From: Takakia lepidozioides
Lineage: Eukaryota > Streptophyta > Takakiopsida > Takakiales > Takakiaceae
Direction of reading: 5' to 3'
DNA: 60,000 nucleotides
Assembly (NCBI GenBank): GCA_030704615.1
Contig: CM060732.1
Span: 66,695,053-66,755,052, forward strand
Positions 46,701 to 56,559 of this stretch are shown piece by piece (within the stretch, counting starts at the first letter, position 1; the number at the start of each line of letters is the position of its first letter). The position numbers and the translations under genes were made by a program. The notes under the pieces were generated by a model. That model saw only the letters and a list, made by a program, of their open reading frames with translations, was not told the origin of the DNA and did no database searches.

Positions 46701-48035
46701 GAGGTAAGTCTTACTACCAACGTCAGCCCCTGACAGAGGTAGGTTCTGTCCCTTTTGTTCCCGCTCAAACTGGGCGTGGGGTCAAGGGCCACAAGGCTAC
46801 AGCAAACGTCGTCGTGATCATCCATGTACCTTGGTTACATCCCAGTTTCAGAATGTTAAAAAAAATACACTATAGGTGTGACCCATGCACTATAGGTGTA
46901 CCTCTCACAAGTGGCAATGGCTGTAGTGTGCTATGGTGGGCTCATTAAGGAGCTACTTTATACTTTTAAGGAGCTAACAGAATGAAGTTAAGTAGCTACA
47001 TTGTGCTTTGCATAGTGAAAGCTGTTAGTGCTGCAACTGCACCCCTCTGGTATATAAGGCGGCCCCATATCTGGTTCTCATTCCATAGAGCAGCAGTCAA
47101 GTGAGAAGAGAGGAGGTGAGAGGGCATGGCTTCTCAATCGTCTCCAGCTTACTACTTTCAAGCCATAGCTGAAAGCCTTGTCTCACAATGAGTTGTTTTA
47201 GCACCCATTACAACCCAGACATTACTACGTCATACAGGTAAAACACTGTATCTCAGGAGCATTCTGGGTCACCACCTCTTGTCTCAGCATCTTTTGTATG
47301 AATCATGTTACACAGATAGCCAGTAAATCATCAACATGTCATAGACGTGCAGTCTCCACGTAGACCACAAAGTTCAACCACTCTTCTGGTGATGTTGGAA
47401 CTAGACTGAGAAGATGGTCGGGTGGGGGGGTAACAGGATGAGTTCGAGAAGCGAGCACAGGATGTTGCTGCCAAGGCTGTCATCCAAGCAGAACGCCGTT
47501 TTAAGGCTGAGCCCGTTTCACCACTCCAGTGGGAAAGGTCCGCAGTTGGTCATTTACATAGATTTCAAATTTCCACGTGAGACGAGCTGTCTCAGTAGCC
47601 AGGGCTGCTATTATCTGTTCTCTTGGCATTCATCCTGGTTGGACAAATGGAGTTAAGTTGGTCCTGTAAGGTCATAGAACTCATGCACATGCCCATTTTC
47701 TTCTTTCACACAGCTGGATGCAAGAGCAGCAACAGTCAGAAGGAGTGACCCCTGGAGAGGATGTCTTCATAGTCCTTCGTCTCGATGGTCGTATTCGAAA
47801 GTCAGGGCGGGTGAGTACGCACTTGAAGTTTTCATCCCATCCAGCTTTGTTAGACCAGCTGATGCTACTCATTCTGGTTTTTCATTGTTTTTCAACTGAG
47901 ATGGAAAATGAGGAAGAGGTGGGTTTTCCAATCTTCACTTGTGTAATGTTTGTGACACAGGGGATGCCGTATTGGCAAGAAATCGTGAATGAGTTACCTC
48001 CTTTGGATGCCCTTATCAGCAAATTGGAGAAGTAG
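40740..48035 (+). CDS. LPA1: LOW PSII ACCUMULATION 1 (photosystem II assembly factor)
   Basis: Nine exons in phase: 40740-41027, 41542-41645, 41770-41905, 42226-42457, 43129-43286, 43595-43780, 47437-47537, 47714-47810 and 47961-48035; 458 aa (Arabidopsis 453). LPA1 is a thylakoid membrane protein that helps assemble newly made D1 into photosystem II. The first 65 or so residues, rich in Ser, Ala and Arg, look like a chloroplast transit peptide. A TPR-like region follows (LSLFSKGR, VQFDAALEMNPMPEEAQAAL, YNKACCHAFREEGDKASQAL). Two membrane segments lie around LYAAFTVAAGLSTLFTLPRL and VAVFVALYRW. The C-terminus has the family block EGVTPGEDVFIVLRLDGRIR and ends ELPPLDALISKLEK. Intron 6 (3.66 kb) hosts a dead LINE with a nested TRIM. 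Start chosen as the only ATG giving a transit peptide in frame. Confidence 0.93.
41968..42011. repeat. Copy of the dispersed 'CGGAAAGCTCA' repeat in LPA1 intron 3
   Basis: TTTTATGGTCAGCGGAAAGC, then TCAAAGATCTTATGGGAC; diverged from the copies at 10222-10256 and 51724-51764. Confidence 0.55.
45481..45485. repeat. Target-site duplication ATTAG, left copy
   Basis: ATTAG directly precedes the left LTR; the same five bases directly follow the right LTR. Confidence 0.9.
45486..45630 (+). repeat. Left LTR of the TRIM
   Basis: 145 bp, 5'-TG...CA-3' with TGTTGGA/TCCAACA short inverted ends. Confidence 0.92.
45538..45609 (+). other. tRNA-like sequence in the left LTR
   Basis: It folds as a cloverleaf: acceptor GGACGGG with CCTGACC (one A-A mismatch and one G-T pair), D stem GCTC/GAGC, anticodon-like stem CCCCA/TGGGG with a 6-nt loop, T arm CTAGG-TTCAATC-CCTAG, discriminator A. 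A box TAGCTCAGTGG and B box GGTTCAATCC match Pol III consensus. The 6-nt anticodon loop and the acceptor mismatch argue against a working tRNA. Confidence 0.8.
45631..45644 (+). promoter_or_regulatory. Primer-binding site for initiator tRNA-Met
   Basis: TGGTATCAGAGCCA starts immediately after the left LTR and is complementary to the 3' end of plant initiator tRNA-Met, the usual primer of plant LTR retrotransposons. Confidence 0.92.
45698..45706 (+). promoter_or_regulatory. Polypurine tract of the TRIM
   Basis: GAGGGGGAG directly before the right LTR. Confidence 0.88.
45707..45851 (+). repeat. Right LTR of the TRIM
   Basis: Same 145 bp as the left LTR; it includes a second tRNA-like sequence at 45759-45830. 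ATTAG follows at 45852-45856. Confidence 0.92.
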
Positions 48036-49655
48036 GCACAAAGTACAAAGTCTGCCAAGAATTACTCTGGCTCAGCGAGGTCCTCACCAGTGCTGGATCC
48101 TATCAAGATGATCCACACTTTCATTCGACCTCTGTGCTCTAGTGAGGTGTCCTCCAATCACAATACTTGACATGAATAAGTTCTCTGCATGGGGCGCAAA
48201 GCTGTGTGTATTGACTGAAAGTGATCAACAAAAGATTGTACCATAAGCATGTTTTCTCCCCATTTCTTCTGCTTTGTTTCCTTGAAGGATCGAGCAAGCT
48301 ATGGGCACAGCCGGGTGAAGTCATTAGAGCACCTTTCCGTGTGGCCCATACCCATCACCTTTCTCCCACCTTTGCAGATCCACCCCTAGGTGATCTATGC
48401 CCAGGCAACGCACAAACACCCCACCACTACCTGCTCTAGTGCTAAATATCATGTTTATTAGATCAAAATGTTGGTGGAAAGTGATATGTCGGAAATCAAT
48501 GGAGAAAACTAGTGTAACCATAATCTTTTGTCTCTTCTTGTCCCTGTGGAGGCTCAACGATAAGCAAGACGCTATCAAATTGTAAAAGAACTCGCTCTTA
48601 CCGGAAGTCCATCTCTTGTGGTAGGTCTCATTTTCTATTTTTGATCCTTCATATTTTACATGCATTTGTGGACCAAGAGTGGGACGTGCTTAGCCATCTG
48701 ATTTTGGAGTAAAATCTTGCTACTTTCTAGTTGTGTGTGATAGATAGAGAAGAGACTTTGACTCAAGCTGACGTAATTGAGAGCCATGTATGTATGATAT
48801 TATGTTCTCCCCCACTTCCCAGTCCGCCAAGTACCTCCTCTCAACCTCGTCACCTGGCATCATCTTATCTCTGTCATCGTTCTTTCTCAGTATAGGAGGG
48901 TCAAGCCCGGTGATATGTGCAACTAAGCAACTTAGCATCTAGTGTGCAACTAGCATTTAAAACATAACCAGCCCGTGACAGAGAGTGCGAGCTCGAGTGA
49001 GAGATGCATTTTGCGTACACACCCATCTCATATGTAGCACCTCCCTCTTCCATGTATAACGACGTATAGCTCACGCTCTTAATCCAGTTGCAGCTAGCCA
49101 CCATGGTCACCTCCTCTCCTCCTCCTGCCTGATCATCCATGAAATTATACATAACTTCCAAGTTAAGAGGGATTTTCAATATACACAACTTCTAAATTCT
49201 AATGATCGAAGTAAGGCTCAAATGAACCGTAGATGATCACCCTCAATGCCTCCTCAATGATTGGTCGATCATGAAAAGTACTAGGGGAGGAAGATCTCCT
49301 CTCCAAATAATTCATGTATATACCAGAACTTGCATACATATGCGATAGTCGCCGGGAAAAACCCTAAGACGAGACCATGACAGAGAAAAAGAATCAAGAC
49401 AGAGAAAAAGTCTAGGACTCAGACCAAGGCCACAAAAGTAGAAGTGTACAAGTATGCCAATGCTCATAGATGCATCACACATAGTGTGCACCTAATGTAA
49501 TTTACAACAAATTTGAGCATGGGGAGCATCATTAGGTAAGGAATAAAGGCCCATGTGAATAACTGCAAGTCTTATTAATTTCTACAAAGCACCAGTTTCC
49601 AATTCCTGGAATTTATGAAGTCCTGATCATTTGCCTTGAAGATCACGTTCACCTT
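48036..49655. other. Intergenic region between LPA1 and YABBY
   Basis: No supported gene. The 3' UTRs of the two convergent genes presumably lie at either end. Confidence 0.4.
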
Positions 49656-52600
49656 TTACAATTTGTTGCCAGGGGTATTGTCGTCAGATGGAGCATCGTG
49701 ACAACTTGCTAACGCCCGGCCTGGAATTCGAGGGCAGGTCGCCCACTGCAAGCGTGGAGTTACCATATGGAGTTCAGAACTGCCCAGAGGAGAGAGATTA
49801 CAATGTAGTATAGCAGCTTCCGACTTCTTTGAAACTCAGATCTTTTCATGTTGTACATGGTATACATGTATGTGTATACATTGCACAGCTCCAGACATAA
49901 AATAGAGCTTTAGACAAGCAAATTTATAGGCTAGTGCAGTAGGGAACCACTCTATATGTATAACCTGAAGAGTTTCGGTTAAAGAGAATGATCCTAGGGT
50001 GATCGTGACCCGGCTAACAGGCAAATGAGTTGATATCATAGTTTGGATCAAATTAAGTTTACAAGAACATGAAATACATATATATGCAGTTCGCATTATG
50101 TGGAGTCATTAATAATATTTTGCTATATAAAAGCAAAAAATATCCACACACATGACAGTTGACCCGCGCAAGTTTGGACTCTAGTCTATAGCTATAATCA
50201 GGCATGGTCAATCGGCTTACACTTTTAGATGCAGCAGCAAAAACCTGTCTGTGAGTTAATACGGGTTTCTCAGCCTTGATTCTCTGCATTTCTTCCCTAT
50301 AGCACAATGTACATGAAGGGTGAGATAGATATCAACATATATCTCGATCCTATCTCGATCAACTCCGAGCTGCTGCAAACTAAAAGTAAAGTGAATTGTA
50401 CTAGTCCGCTCAACATTGAACAAACCTCTTAGAGACCAAAACGTGCACTCTCTTATACCAATACGTTCATATTCTGATGCAATGCACTATTAGATTGATC
50501 TATTTGAAAATTAGATCTTGTAAATATCTGATATAAATGCAAGATCTGATCATATATATGCTGATGTATGCAAGACCATCCTATAGGTCTATTAAACAAA
50601 AACGTGGAGTGTAACTGTAGTCCGATAATCAGTAATTAGAAACATGAGCTGCTGAGGACTGAAGCTAGATATGTTACTTAGACTGTACTGAATGATAGGG
50701 TGTAAAGCACATGATGTTTCTGTTCAGCGAGTGCATACCTCATGAAGATATTGTAAGCTGATGGAATTCGAGCGTGCTTCTTTCCTGCAATAGTTCCGAG
50801 ATTTTCAATGTCTTGTACTGAACGGATTTTCGCCAGATGTGCTTTGACGCCCCTAGCGTATAAGAACTGTTTGGATGTGCGTTCATAACATCCATCGTGT
50901 ACAATGTATATATATATGGACATGTATGAAGTATACTGTAATGAAGGACCTAGGGATATATAGCACCGTGAACCTGCTTTCATTAATTAAACAGAGAATT
51001 AGCACCCTCTTATCACCCGGCCAGGCCTGCATGGAGTGATTTGGTAAATCAAGAACAAACCAGCTGGGATATCTGCCTTTAGCTTATAATCTGACATACT
51101 TGATCGTCCGTCATTTTCCAGGCTCACGTCCTTGACAGGCTTAATTCTTGGTTTGGCCGAAGAAGCAGATGACATGGAGCTGGTTATCGACCTGTTGCTC
51201 AGAACAGCCTTGGGTTTTGGTGGTGATAAAACCAGAGTTACAGTTTCACTTGACTTTCCATGTGACCGCTCCGTCTCAGTGGTATAGGTTGATAATGGAT
51301 TTCCAGATTCCTGTATGTGTGTACATTCCAACACGAGTTTTATTCACTTTCAAAGTCTGAACATGTTCTCAATCTGAAAATTTAATGTAAAGAATATAAT
51401 GTGCAGCCGGCTCCCACGCTGTTTCAAACACAATCGCTGGTCCGCACGTGACGCGAAACGATTCACCGCAATACTTATTAAAGCACAAATTAGTCCAACT
51501 GTATGCGTCCGAACGTCAAATAATTTGCAGGAACAAAGAGATGAGCATGGTAGGAAACACACTGCACCAGCCATAGCATTAGGATATACCGTGCAGTCGT
51601 AAGAAAAATTCAAGAAGAAAGTTCGTATCTACAATTTTGGCTAAAATGAAAAGGCATTCAGCCGTCCGCTGAACAAGAAATTAATCTCTATCAGACCAGT
51701 TACAACGGAAACGAAATAGTAGTACTTTATAACGTCCGCGGGAAGCTCAAAGAGCTTATGGGACGAGGAAGAAGGAAAGTTGTCTAAGGGATTGTCTAAG
51801 AGTGAATACTTGATGCAAGTAAGCTGCCAAGCATTTCTGATCCTCGTTATGGAAGATCTGAGGGAGAGATTGGGAGTGAGGACTCGTAATATGCCTCAGG
51901 GGATTGAGTACAGACCGTGGGCAGAGTTATATACTCCGGCTCAGAGTGCAGATCCACAGCAAGAAGGGCAGTGCAGTGGCCACAATGCACTATTATGGAT
52001 GGAAATTCCATGGAAGTGCCTGGCACATTCACCTGTCCTTAACAGAAACAAAAACAAATTAATCGAATTTCCGCTTCAATGTACAACTATATTGCCCTGA
52101 GCCATACCTTTCACACTGTCTTAGTCAGCAGTAACCGATCTTTTTCGATAATTTGAACAGGATTAACTTCTTTGATGCTATCCGAACTGACCCGGCCCCC
52201 TTTCGCTCATTCTGGTTCTTTGTCCCCGTCTCAATAACTGGACTCTCTAAGTATCCCGCAGGCGCGATTGCGCGACTTACTACATCCTAAATCTCGCAAG
52301 TGAGATTCTGCCTCCTTTGCATCAGAATACTATATTAACAGTAAAAAAGGGAGCATAGATACAGGCACACGACAGGTCTCATAAAGATTAAAGCAAACTC
52401 GGATCGAACATCTCTAGTATTCAACAATCCTGCAACGTACACACAGAAACTGGATTCTTTCTTTTCTTCTTCCAGTCATCAAAACACAAAAACTGGATTA
52501 TGTAATTCTTTTCTCCTTCCGAAAATTAAATTTCAGCTTGACCAGTTCAAGAATTCCCCAGCTAATATCTACAACCTTAAATCGCCACAGTACTTGATGT

Positions 52601-52696
52601 GAGCTGTTACAACGACAGATTTACCGCGAGCATGACATTGCAGAAGCCGCAATGCACCCGACAAACAAACGAAGCCTGCGTGCTGAGCGATACCAT
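49656..52696 (-). CDS. YABBY-family transcription factor
   Basis: Six minus-strand exons: 52696-52625, 52032-51916 (donor tentative), 51310-51100, 50784-50739, 50296-50221 and 49745-49656; about 203 aa, normal for the family. The N-terminal zinc finger spans exons 1 and 2: CGFC, then NVPGTSMEFPSIIVHCGHC, a C-X2-C...C-X2-C finger followed by LLAVDL. A Ser/Thr/Pro-rich linker follows in exon 3. The HMG-like YABBY domain spans exons 3-6: RKKHARIPSAYNIFMREEMQ, RIKAEKPVLTHRQ, VFAAASKS, then WATCPRIPG, corresponding to the seed-plant PSAYNRFIKEEIQRIK...HREAF...NWAxxPxI pattern. YABBY proteins bind DNA and control abaxial fate and lamina growth in angiosperms; the role here is unknown. Divergence (VHCGFC, AYNIFM, WATCP) argues against a core angiosperm gene. 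Confidence 0.87.
51724..51764. repeat. Copy of the dispersed 'TATAACGTCCGCGG' repeat in YABBY intron 2
   Basis: ACTTTATAACGTCCGCGGGA followed by AGCTCAAAGAGCTTATGGGA, the closest match to the copy in STR1 intron 4. Confidence 0.65.
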
Positions 52697-53112
52697 CGTT
52701 TGCCCGAGGCCTGACATAGCCTGACAATGCCTGTAAAATCACCGCCTCCCGTGTGGTCTCTAGACTCTAACAAATTCGGCTCCTGAGACGAGGCTCCTCT
52801 CTTGCTGCACCTGATCTCTTCAGAAAAATGCTCAGATTACGTGCAACGAACGCACGCTAACCAGGTACTTCATCCAAAGGGATGAAACTCTTCGTTCATC
52901 CTGCGCGTGCTTAAACTCCACAGCACTTTCACTCCTGATTTTCCTACACTTGATTGCTGCTCTTGGATTATCAAATTTGCACAGTGCTTACTGCCATGGC
53001 AATTCACAGAAGTTGTACTATTGTTTGCGTCCATTTTACTCTGTAAGATTGAAAAATGTGGGAGCTGTCACCCTCTTGTTTGAGCATGCACTCTTCATAC
53101 ATGTAGCTTGTC
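52697..53112. other. Region between YABBY 5' end and PPR 3' end
   Basis: Holds the YABBY upstream region and the PPR gene 3' UTR on the same strand; no further feature recognised. Confidence 0.4.
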
Positions 53113-55959
53113 TCACCAGTAATCTCCACAGGAACAAACCCCAGCTTTGAAGCGGTGGAAGCGACTGGCATCCCGTACAACAAGCACTCGCCCCACAATC
53201 TTTGAAATGAACTTGGTGGCAGTGTGGCAGTCACCACACACACGGAGGTTCTTGATGATGCGGATAGGTGTCCCAGGTGGCATGCTGATAAGCCCAAAAG
53301 CAATGGCCAGTTTCTCACTGTGATGGCAAAGAAAAGATTCCTTCTGCTCTTCCTCCACATTTTGCAACACAAAGCGTGTGTCAGGCACATACCCGGCCTC
53401 CTTCATGCTCTCAGTCAACTTCTTCATCTTTGCATGGATTTCCTCAATTTGTGGATGTAATTTGTCATCTGCAACAAATGTATGCACCCGGTTGTCCACC
53501 TCAATGTAGCTGCACCCTGGCTCCTTTCTGACACCTCTGTCCTGCATCATTTTTCTCACCTTTGCTGTGTCATCCCATCTGCCAGCAGCAGCATAGATGT
53601 TTGATAGCAACACGTAAGTGGCAGCATCGTGTGGATCCCACTTGAGAAGGCAATCTGCCGCACGTTCTGCTACATCCACATTACCATGGATTCTGCAGGC
53701 ACCAAGCAAGGGGCCCCATACTGAAACATCTGGCTGAACTGGCATTCTGCCAATGAGGTCCTCTGCCTCGTCCAGTCGCCCTGCACGGCCAAGAAGATCC
53801 ACCATGCAACCAAAATGCTCCACTGCAGGCATGAGGCCATGATCTTGACTCATGGACTCAAAATAGTGTTGTCCCTCATCCAACAGGCCCACATGGCTAC
53901 ATGCCGAGAGAACACATATAAAGGTGATGCCGTTTGGCTTCAAGGATTCTTGTTGCATTTGTTCAAATAGTTGCAGGGCCTCCATACCGCACCCATGCTG
54001 GGCATATCCTGCGATCATTGCATTCCATGACACCACATCTCGTGCAGCCATTTTGTCAAACACTTGATGAGCATCCTTGATGCTCCCGCATTTCGCATAC
54101 ATGTCTACAAGGGTGTTTTCAAGAATGATATCTTGCGTGATTCCAGCTTTAACAATGTCAGAGTGGACCTCTATGCCTTTTTCCAGGGCTGCCAGGCTGG
54201 CACACGCATTGAGCACGCAAGTAAATGAAACCTTGTTGGGTGTCACCCCTTCCTGTATCATTTGCTCGTAGAAATCCAATGCATCCCTACCAGCATCATG
54301 CTGAGCATACCCTGTAATAATGGCACTCCACGAGACCACGTCTGGCTTCACGCCTTCAAGTTGCATTTGCTCAAACAGTTGGAGGGCCTGCCTACTACAA
54401 CCATGCTGACCATATCCTGCTATCATCGCATTCCAGGACACCACATCTCGTTTAGCCATACCATCGAACACTTGCCGGGCATCCTCTATGCTCCCGCATT
54501 TGGCATACATGTCGACAAGGGCGTTCTCCAGAGTGATATCTGACACAATTCCAGCTTTCATCATGTCAGCATGGACCTCTAAGCCCTTATCCAGAGCTGC
54601 CAGGCTGGCACATGCCTTCAGCAAGCAAGTGAAGGTGACCTTGCTGGGTTTCACCCCTTCCCCTATCATTTGCTCATAAATCTCCAAAGCCTCCCTACCA
54701 CACCCATTTTGATTGTATCCTGCTATCATCACATTCCAAGACACCACATCTCGTTTAGATATATTATCAAACACTTGGCAGGCATCCTTGATGCTCCCAC
54801 ATTTGCCATACATGTCGATAAGGGTGTTCTCCAGATTGGTATCTGGAATGACTCCAGCTTTGATGATATCAGCATGGACCTGTATGCCCTTTACCAGGGA
54901 CGTCAGGCTGGCACAGGCATTGAGAACACAAATAAAAGTGACCCTGTCGGGTATAAGCCCTCCCCGTGTCATTTTCTCATACAACTCAACAGCCTCCCTG
55001 CCACCTCCATTCTGACCATATCCTGCTATCATAACATTCCATGATACCACATCTCGTTTGGCCATATTGTCAAATATTTGACGTGCATCCTTTATGCTCC
55101 CACATTTCGCATACATGTCAAGGATGGTGTTCTCAAGAATGATATCTGGAATAATTCCAGCTTTGGTAATGTCTGCGTGGACCTGTATGCCCTTTTCCAG
55201 GGCTGCCAGGCTCGCACATGCCTTAAGAATGCAGATAAAAGTGACCCCATTAGTGGTCATCCCTTTTCGTGTCATTTCTTCATAAATCTCGACAGCCTCC
55301 TTACAACACCCATGCTGACCATACCCTGCTATCATCACATTCCATGACACCACATCTCGTTTAGCCATAGAATTGAACACTCTACGCGCATCCGGTATGC
55401 TCCGGCATTTGGCATACATGTCAACGAGGGTATTCTCTAGATTAATATCTGGTGCAATTCCAGCTTTGATTATGTCAGCATGGACTTCTTTGCCTTTTTG
55501 TAGAGATGCCAGGCCAGCACATGCCTTTAGAAGGCAAATGAAAGTGACCTTGTCTGGTGCCACTCCTTCCTGTATCATGTGCTCATAGATATTGAAAGCT
55601 TCCCTACCACACCCATGCTTTGCATATCCAGCTATCATAATATTCCACGAAAACATATCCCGTCCAAACATTTCGTCAAACACACGGCGTGCATCATCCA
55701 CGCTACCACACTTGGCATACATATTGACTAGAGTATTGAGTATAAATATGTTTGGTTTGAATCCACTTTGGATGATGTGGCTGTGCACCTGCTTTCCCTC
55801 TGCTAGGCCTTGTATTTTGGTGCACTCCCGCAAAAGACAAAAGTAAGTATTGAGGTCTGCTGGAATGCCTCGTTGGTTCAAAATGTGCAGAGCCTCTTCC
55901 AGTTGTCCTGCCATACATAGTGTCTTCACATCATCCCATTGTGCTTGACTCTGTAGCAT
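53113..55959 (-). CDS. PLS-class pentatricopeptide repeat protein with E and DYW domains
   Basis: One intronless frame, 948 aa from the first ATG at 55959; the same frame stays open upstream to 56115 without another ATG, so a short upstream exon carrying a targeting peptide is possible. PLS triplets of about 101 aa recur about six times, each with a RDVVSWNxMIAGY block, a VTFICxLxACASL block and a LVDMYAKCGSIxDA block; one extra short unit (DVVSWSAIITGYAQ) sits in the middle. The C-terminus has E motifs (WGPLLGACRIHGNVDVAERA, GCSYIEVD) and a full DYW deaminase: HSEKLAIAFGL (zinc His and catalytic Glu), CGDCH, and terminal CSCGDYW. Such proteins convert C to U in mitochondrial or plastid RNAs. 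All deaminase signature residues are kept, so it should be active. Confidence 0.93.
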   Translation of the reverse strand: MLQSQAQWDDVKTLCMAGQLEEALHILNQRGIPADLNTYFCLLRECTKIQGLAEGKQVHSHIIQSGFKPNIFILNTLVNMYAKCGSVDDARRVFDEMFGRDMFSWNIMIAGYAKHGCGREAFNIYEHMIQEGVAPDKVTFICLLKACAGLASLQKGKEVHADIIKAGIAPDINLENTLVDMYAKCRSIPDARRVFNSMAKRDVVSWNVMIAGYGQHGCCKEAVEIYEEMTRKGMTTNGVTFICILKACASLAALEKGIQVHADITKAGIIPDIILENTILDMYAKCGSIKDARQIFDNMAKRDVVSWNVMIAGYGQNGGGREAVELYEKMTRGGLIPDRVTFICVLNACASLTSLVKGIQVHADIIKAGVIPDTNLENTLIDMYGKCGSIKDACQVFDNISKRDVVSWNVMIAGYNQNGCGREALEIYEQMIGEGVKPSKVTFTCLLKACASLAALDKGLEVHADMMKAGIVSDITLENALVDMYAKCGSIEDARQVFDGMAKRDVVSWNAMIAGYGQHGCSRQALQLFEQMQLEGVKPDVVSWSAIITGYAQHDAGRDALDFYEQMIQEGVTPNKVSFTCVLNACASLAALEKGIEVHSDIVKAGITQDIILENTLVDMYAKCGSIKDAHQVFDKMAARDVVSWNAMIAGYAQHGCGMEALQLFEQMQQESLKPNGITFICVLSACSHVGLLDEGQHYFESMSQDHGLMPAVEHFGCMVDLLGRAGRLDEAEDLIGRMPVQPDVSVWGPLLGACRIHGNVDVAERAADCLLKWDPHDAATYVLLSNIYAAAGRWDDTAKVRKMMQDRGVRKEPGCSYIEVDNRVHTFVADDKLHPQIEEIHAKMKKLTESMKEAGYVPDTRFVLQNVEEEQKESFLCHHSEKLAIAFGLISMPPGTPIRIIKNLRVCGDCHTATKFISKIVGRVLVVRDASRFHRFKAGVCSCGDYW

Positions 55960-56106
55960 GGCAGCTAGCTCTGCTTTCACCCAAGGAGGGTTCAACAGAC
56001 CCTCAATCCAAAGGACTTCCTTGGAGCGCTTATGTCTGAAGTCTGGCGATCTTGGACTTTTCTGTGAAACCACCAGTGAGTATGTGAGCTGCTGTACCTT
56101 CAACAA

Positions 56107-56559
56107 CAGGCTGGCCTATCAGGCTACAACCACTAAAACTCATATAATTGGGAACAAACTTGATCGATCTACTTGATAGCAATGGTAGGTTTTTGTGTCT
56201 GCTGCTCTGAGCAACACTTTCAAGAATGCAATTACCATGAACTATCATCCAATGCACACACCCTCTTCATGCCAGCTTCCCTCACAAGCACTCCTAACAG
56301 ACTCTTGATGTGGCCTCACCTTTATAAACCTGTTGTCCCACCATTGTGAAGGATCTGAGAAGAACTCATGCCAGAGCCAATCGCTGGTCAACGTTTCGCC
56401 TGCATGCAAACATGACAGAGATCTTTTGCTCTCCATATTGCCAGTCTCTTGTGGGAACTGCTAGCATAGGCTTTCCACAAATTATTGGTATGTTGGACTT
56501 GGCCCTAAAGGTATGCAGTGTTTTCAGCCACATCTCTACGCCAACCCATGCAACAATAC
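56107..56559. other. Upstream region of the PPR gene
   Basis: An in-frame TAG at 56116-56118 (minus strand) closes the PPR reading frame. No promoter element is clear. Confidence 0.35.

Larger units (their letters stand above)
43880..46866 (+). mobile_element. Defective LINE (non-LTR retrotransposon) in LPA1 intron 6
   Basis: Same orientation as LPA1. Order of remnants: AP-type endonuclease with LLGDFNARG (about 43978) and DIGTSDHFLVW (about 44230); RT N-terminal region with IEHLNGYKAGGPDGIVNELI (about 45040); a deletion removing the catalytic YxDD palm; RT thumb region with VNKCAVVVF (about 45220); and a C-terminal Cys/His finger [20 protein letters not shown] (about 46435). It ends in a short A-run at about 46859. 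It is interrupted at 45486-45851 by the TRIM. It cannot encode active RT. The 3' part is the family reference for the fragments at 4, 9.5, 10.1 and 29 kb. Confidence 0.88.

Noticed and set aside
46930-47430. Possible solo LTR in LPA1 intron 6 with a TATATAAGG box near 47051
   Set aside because: A TATA box followed by a leader-like sequence is suggestive, but I could not define TG...CA ends or a target duplication.
54077-55846. Series of plus-strand open frames of 60-124 codons
   Set aside because: They recur at the PPR repeat period and are antisense shadows of the PLS triplets.
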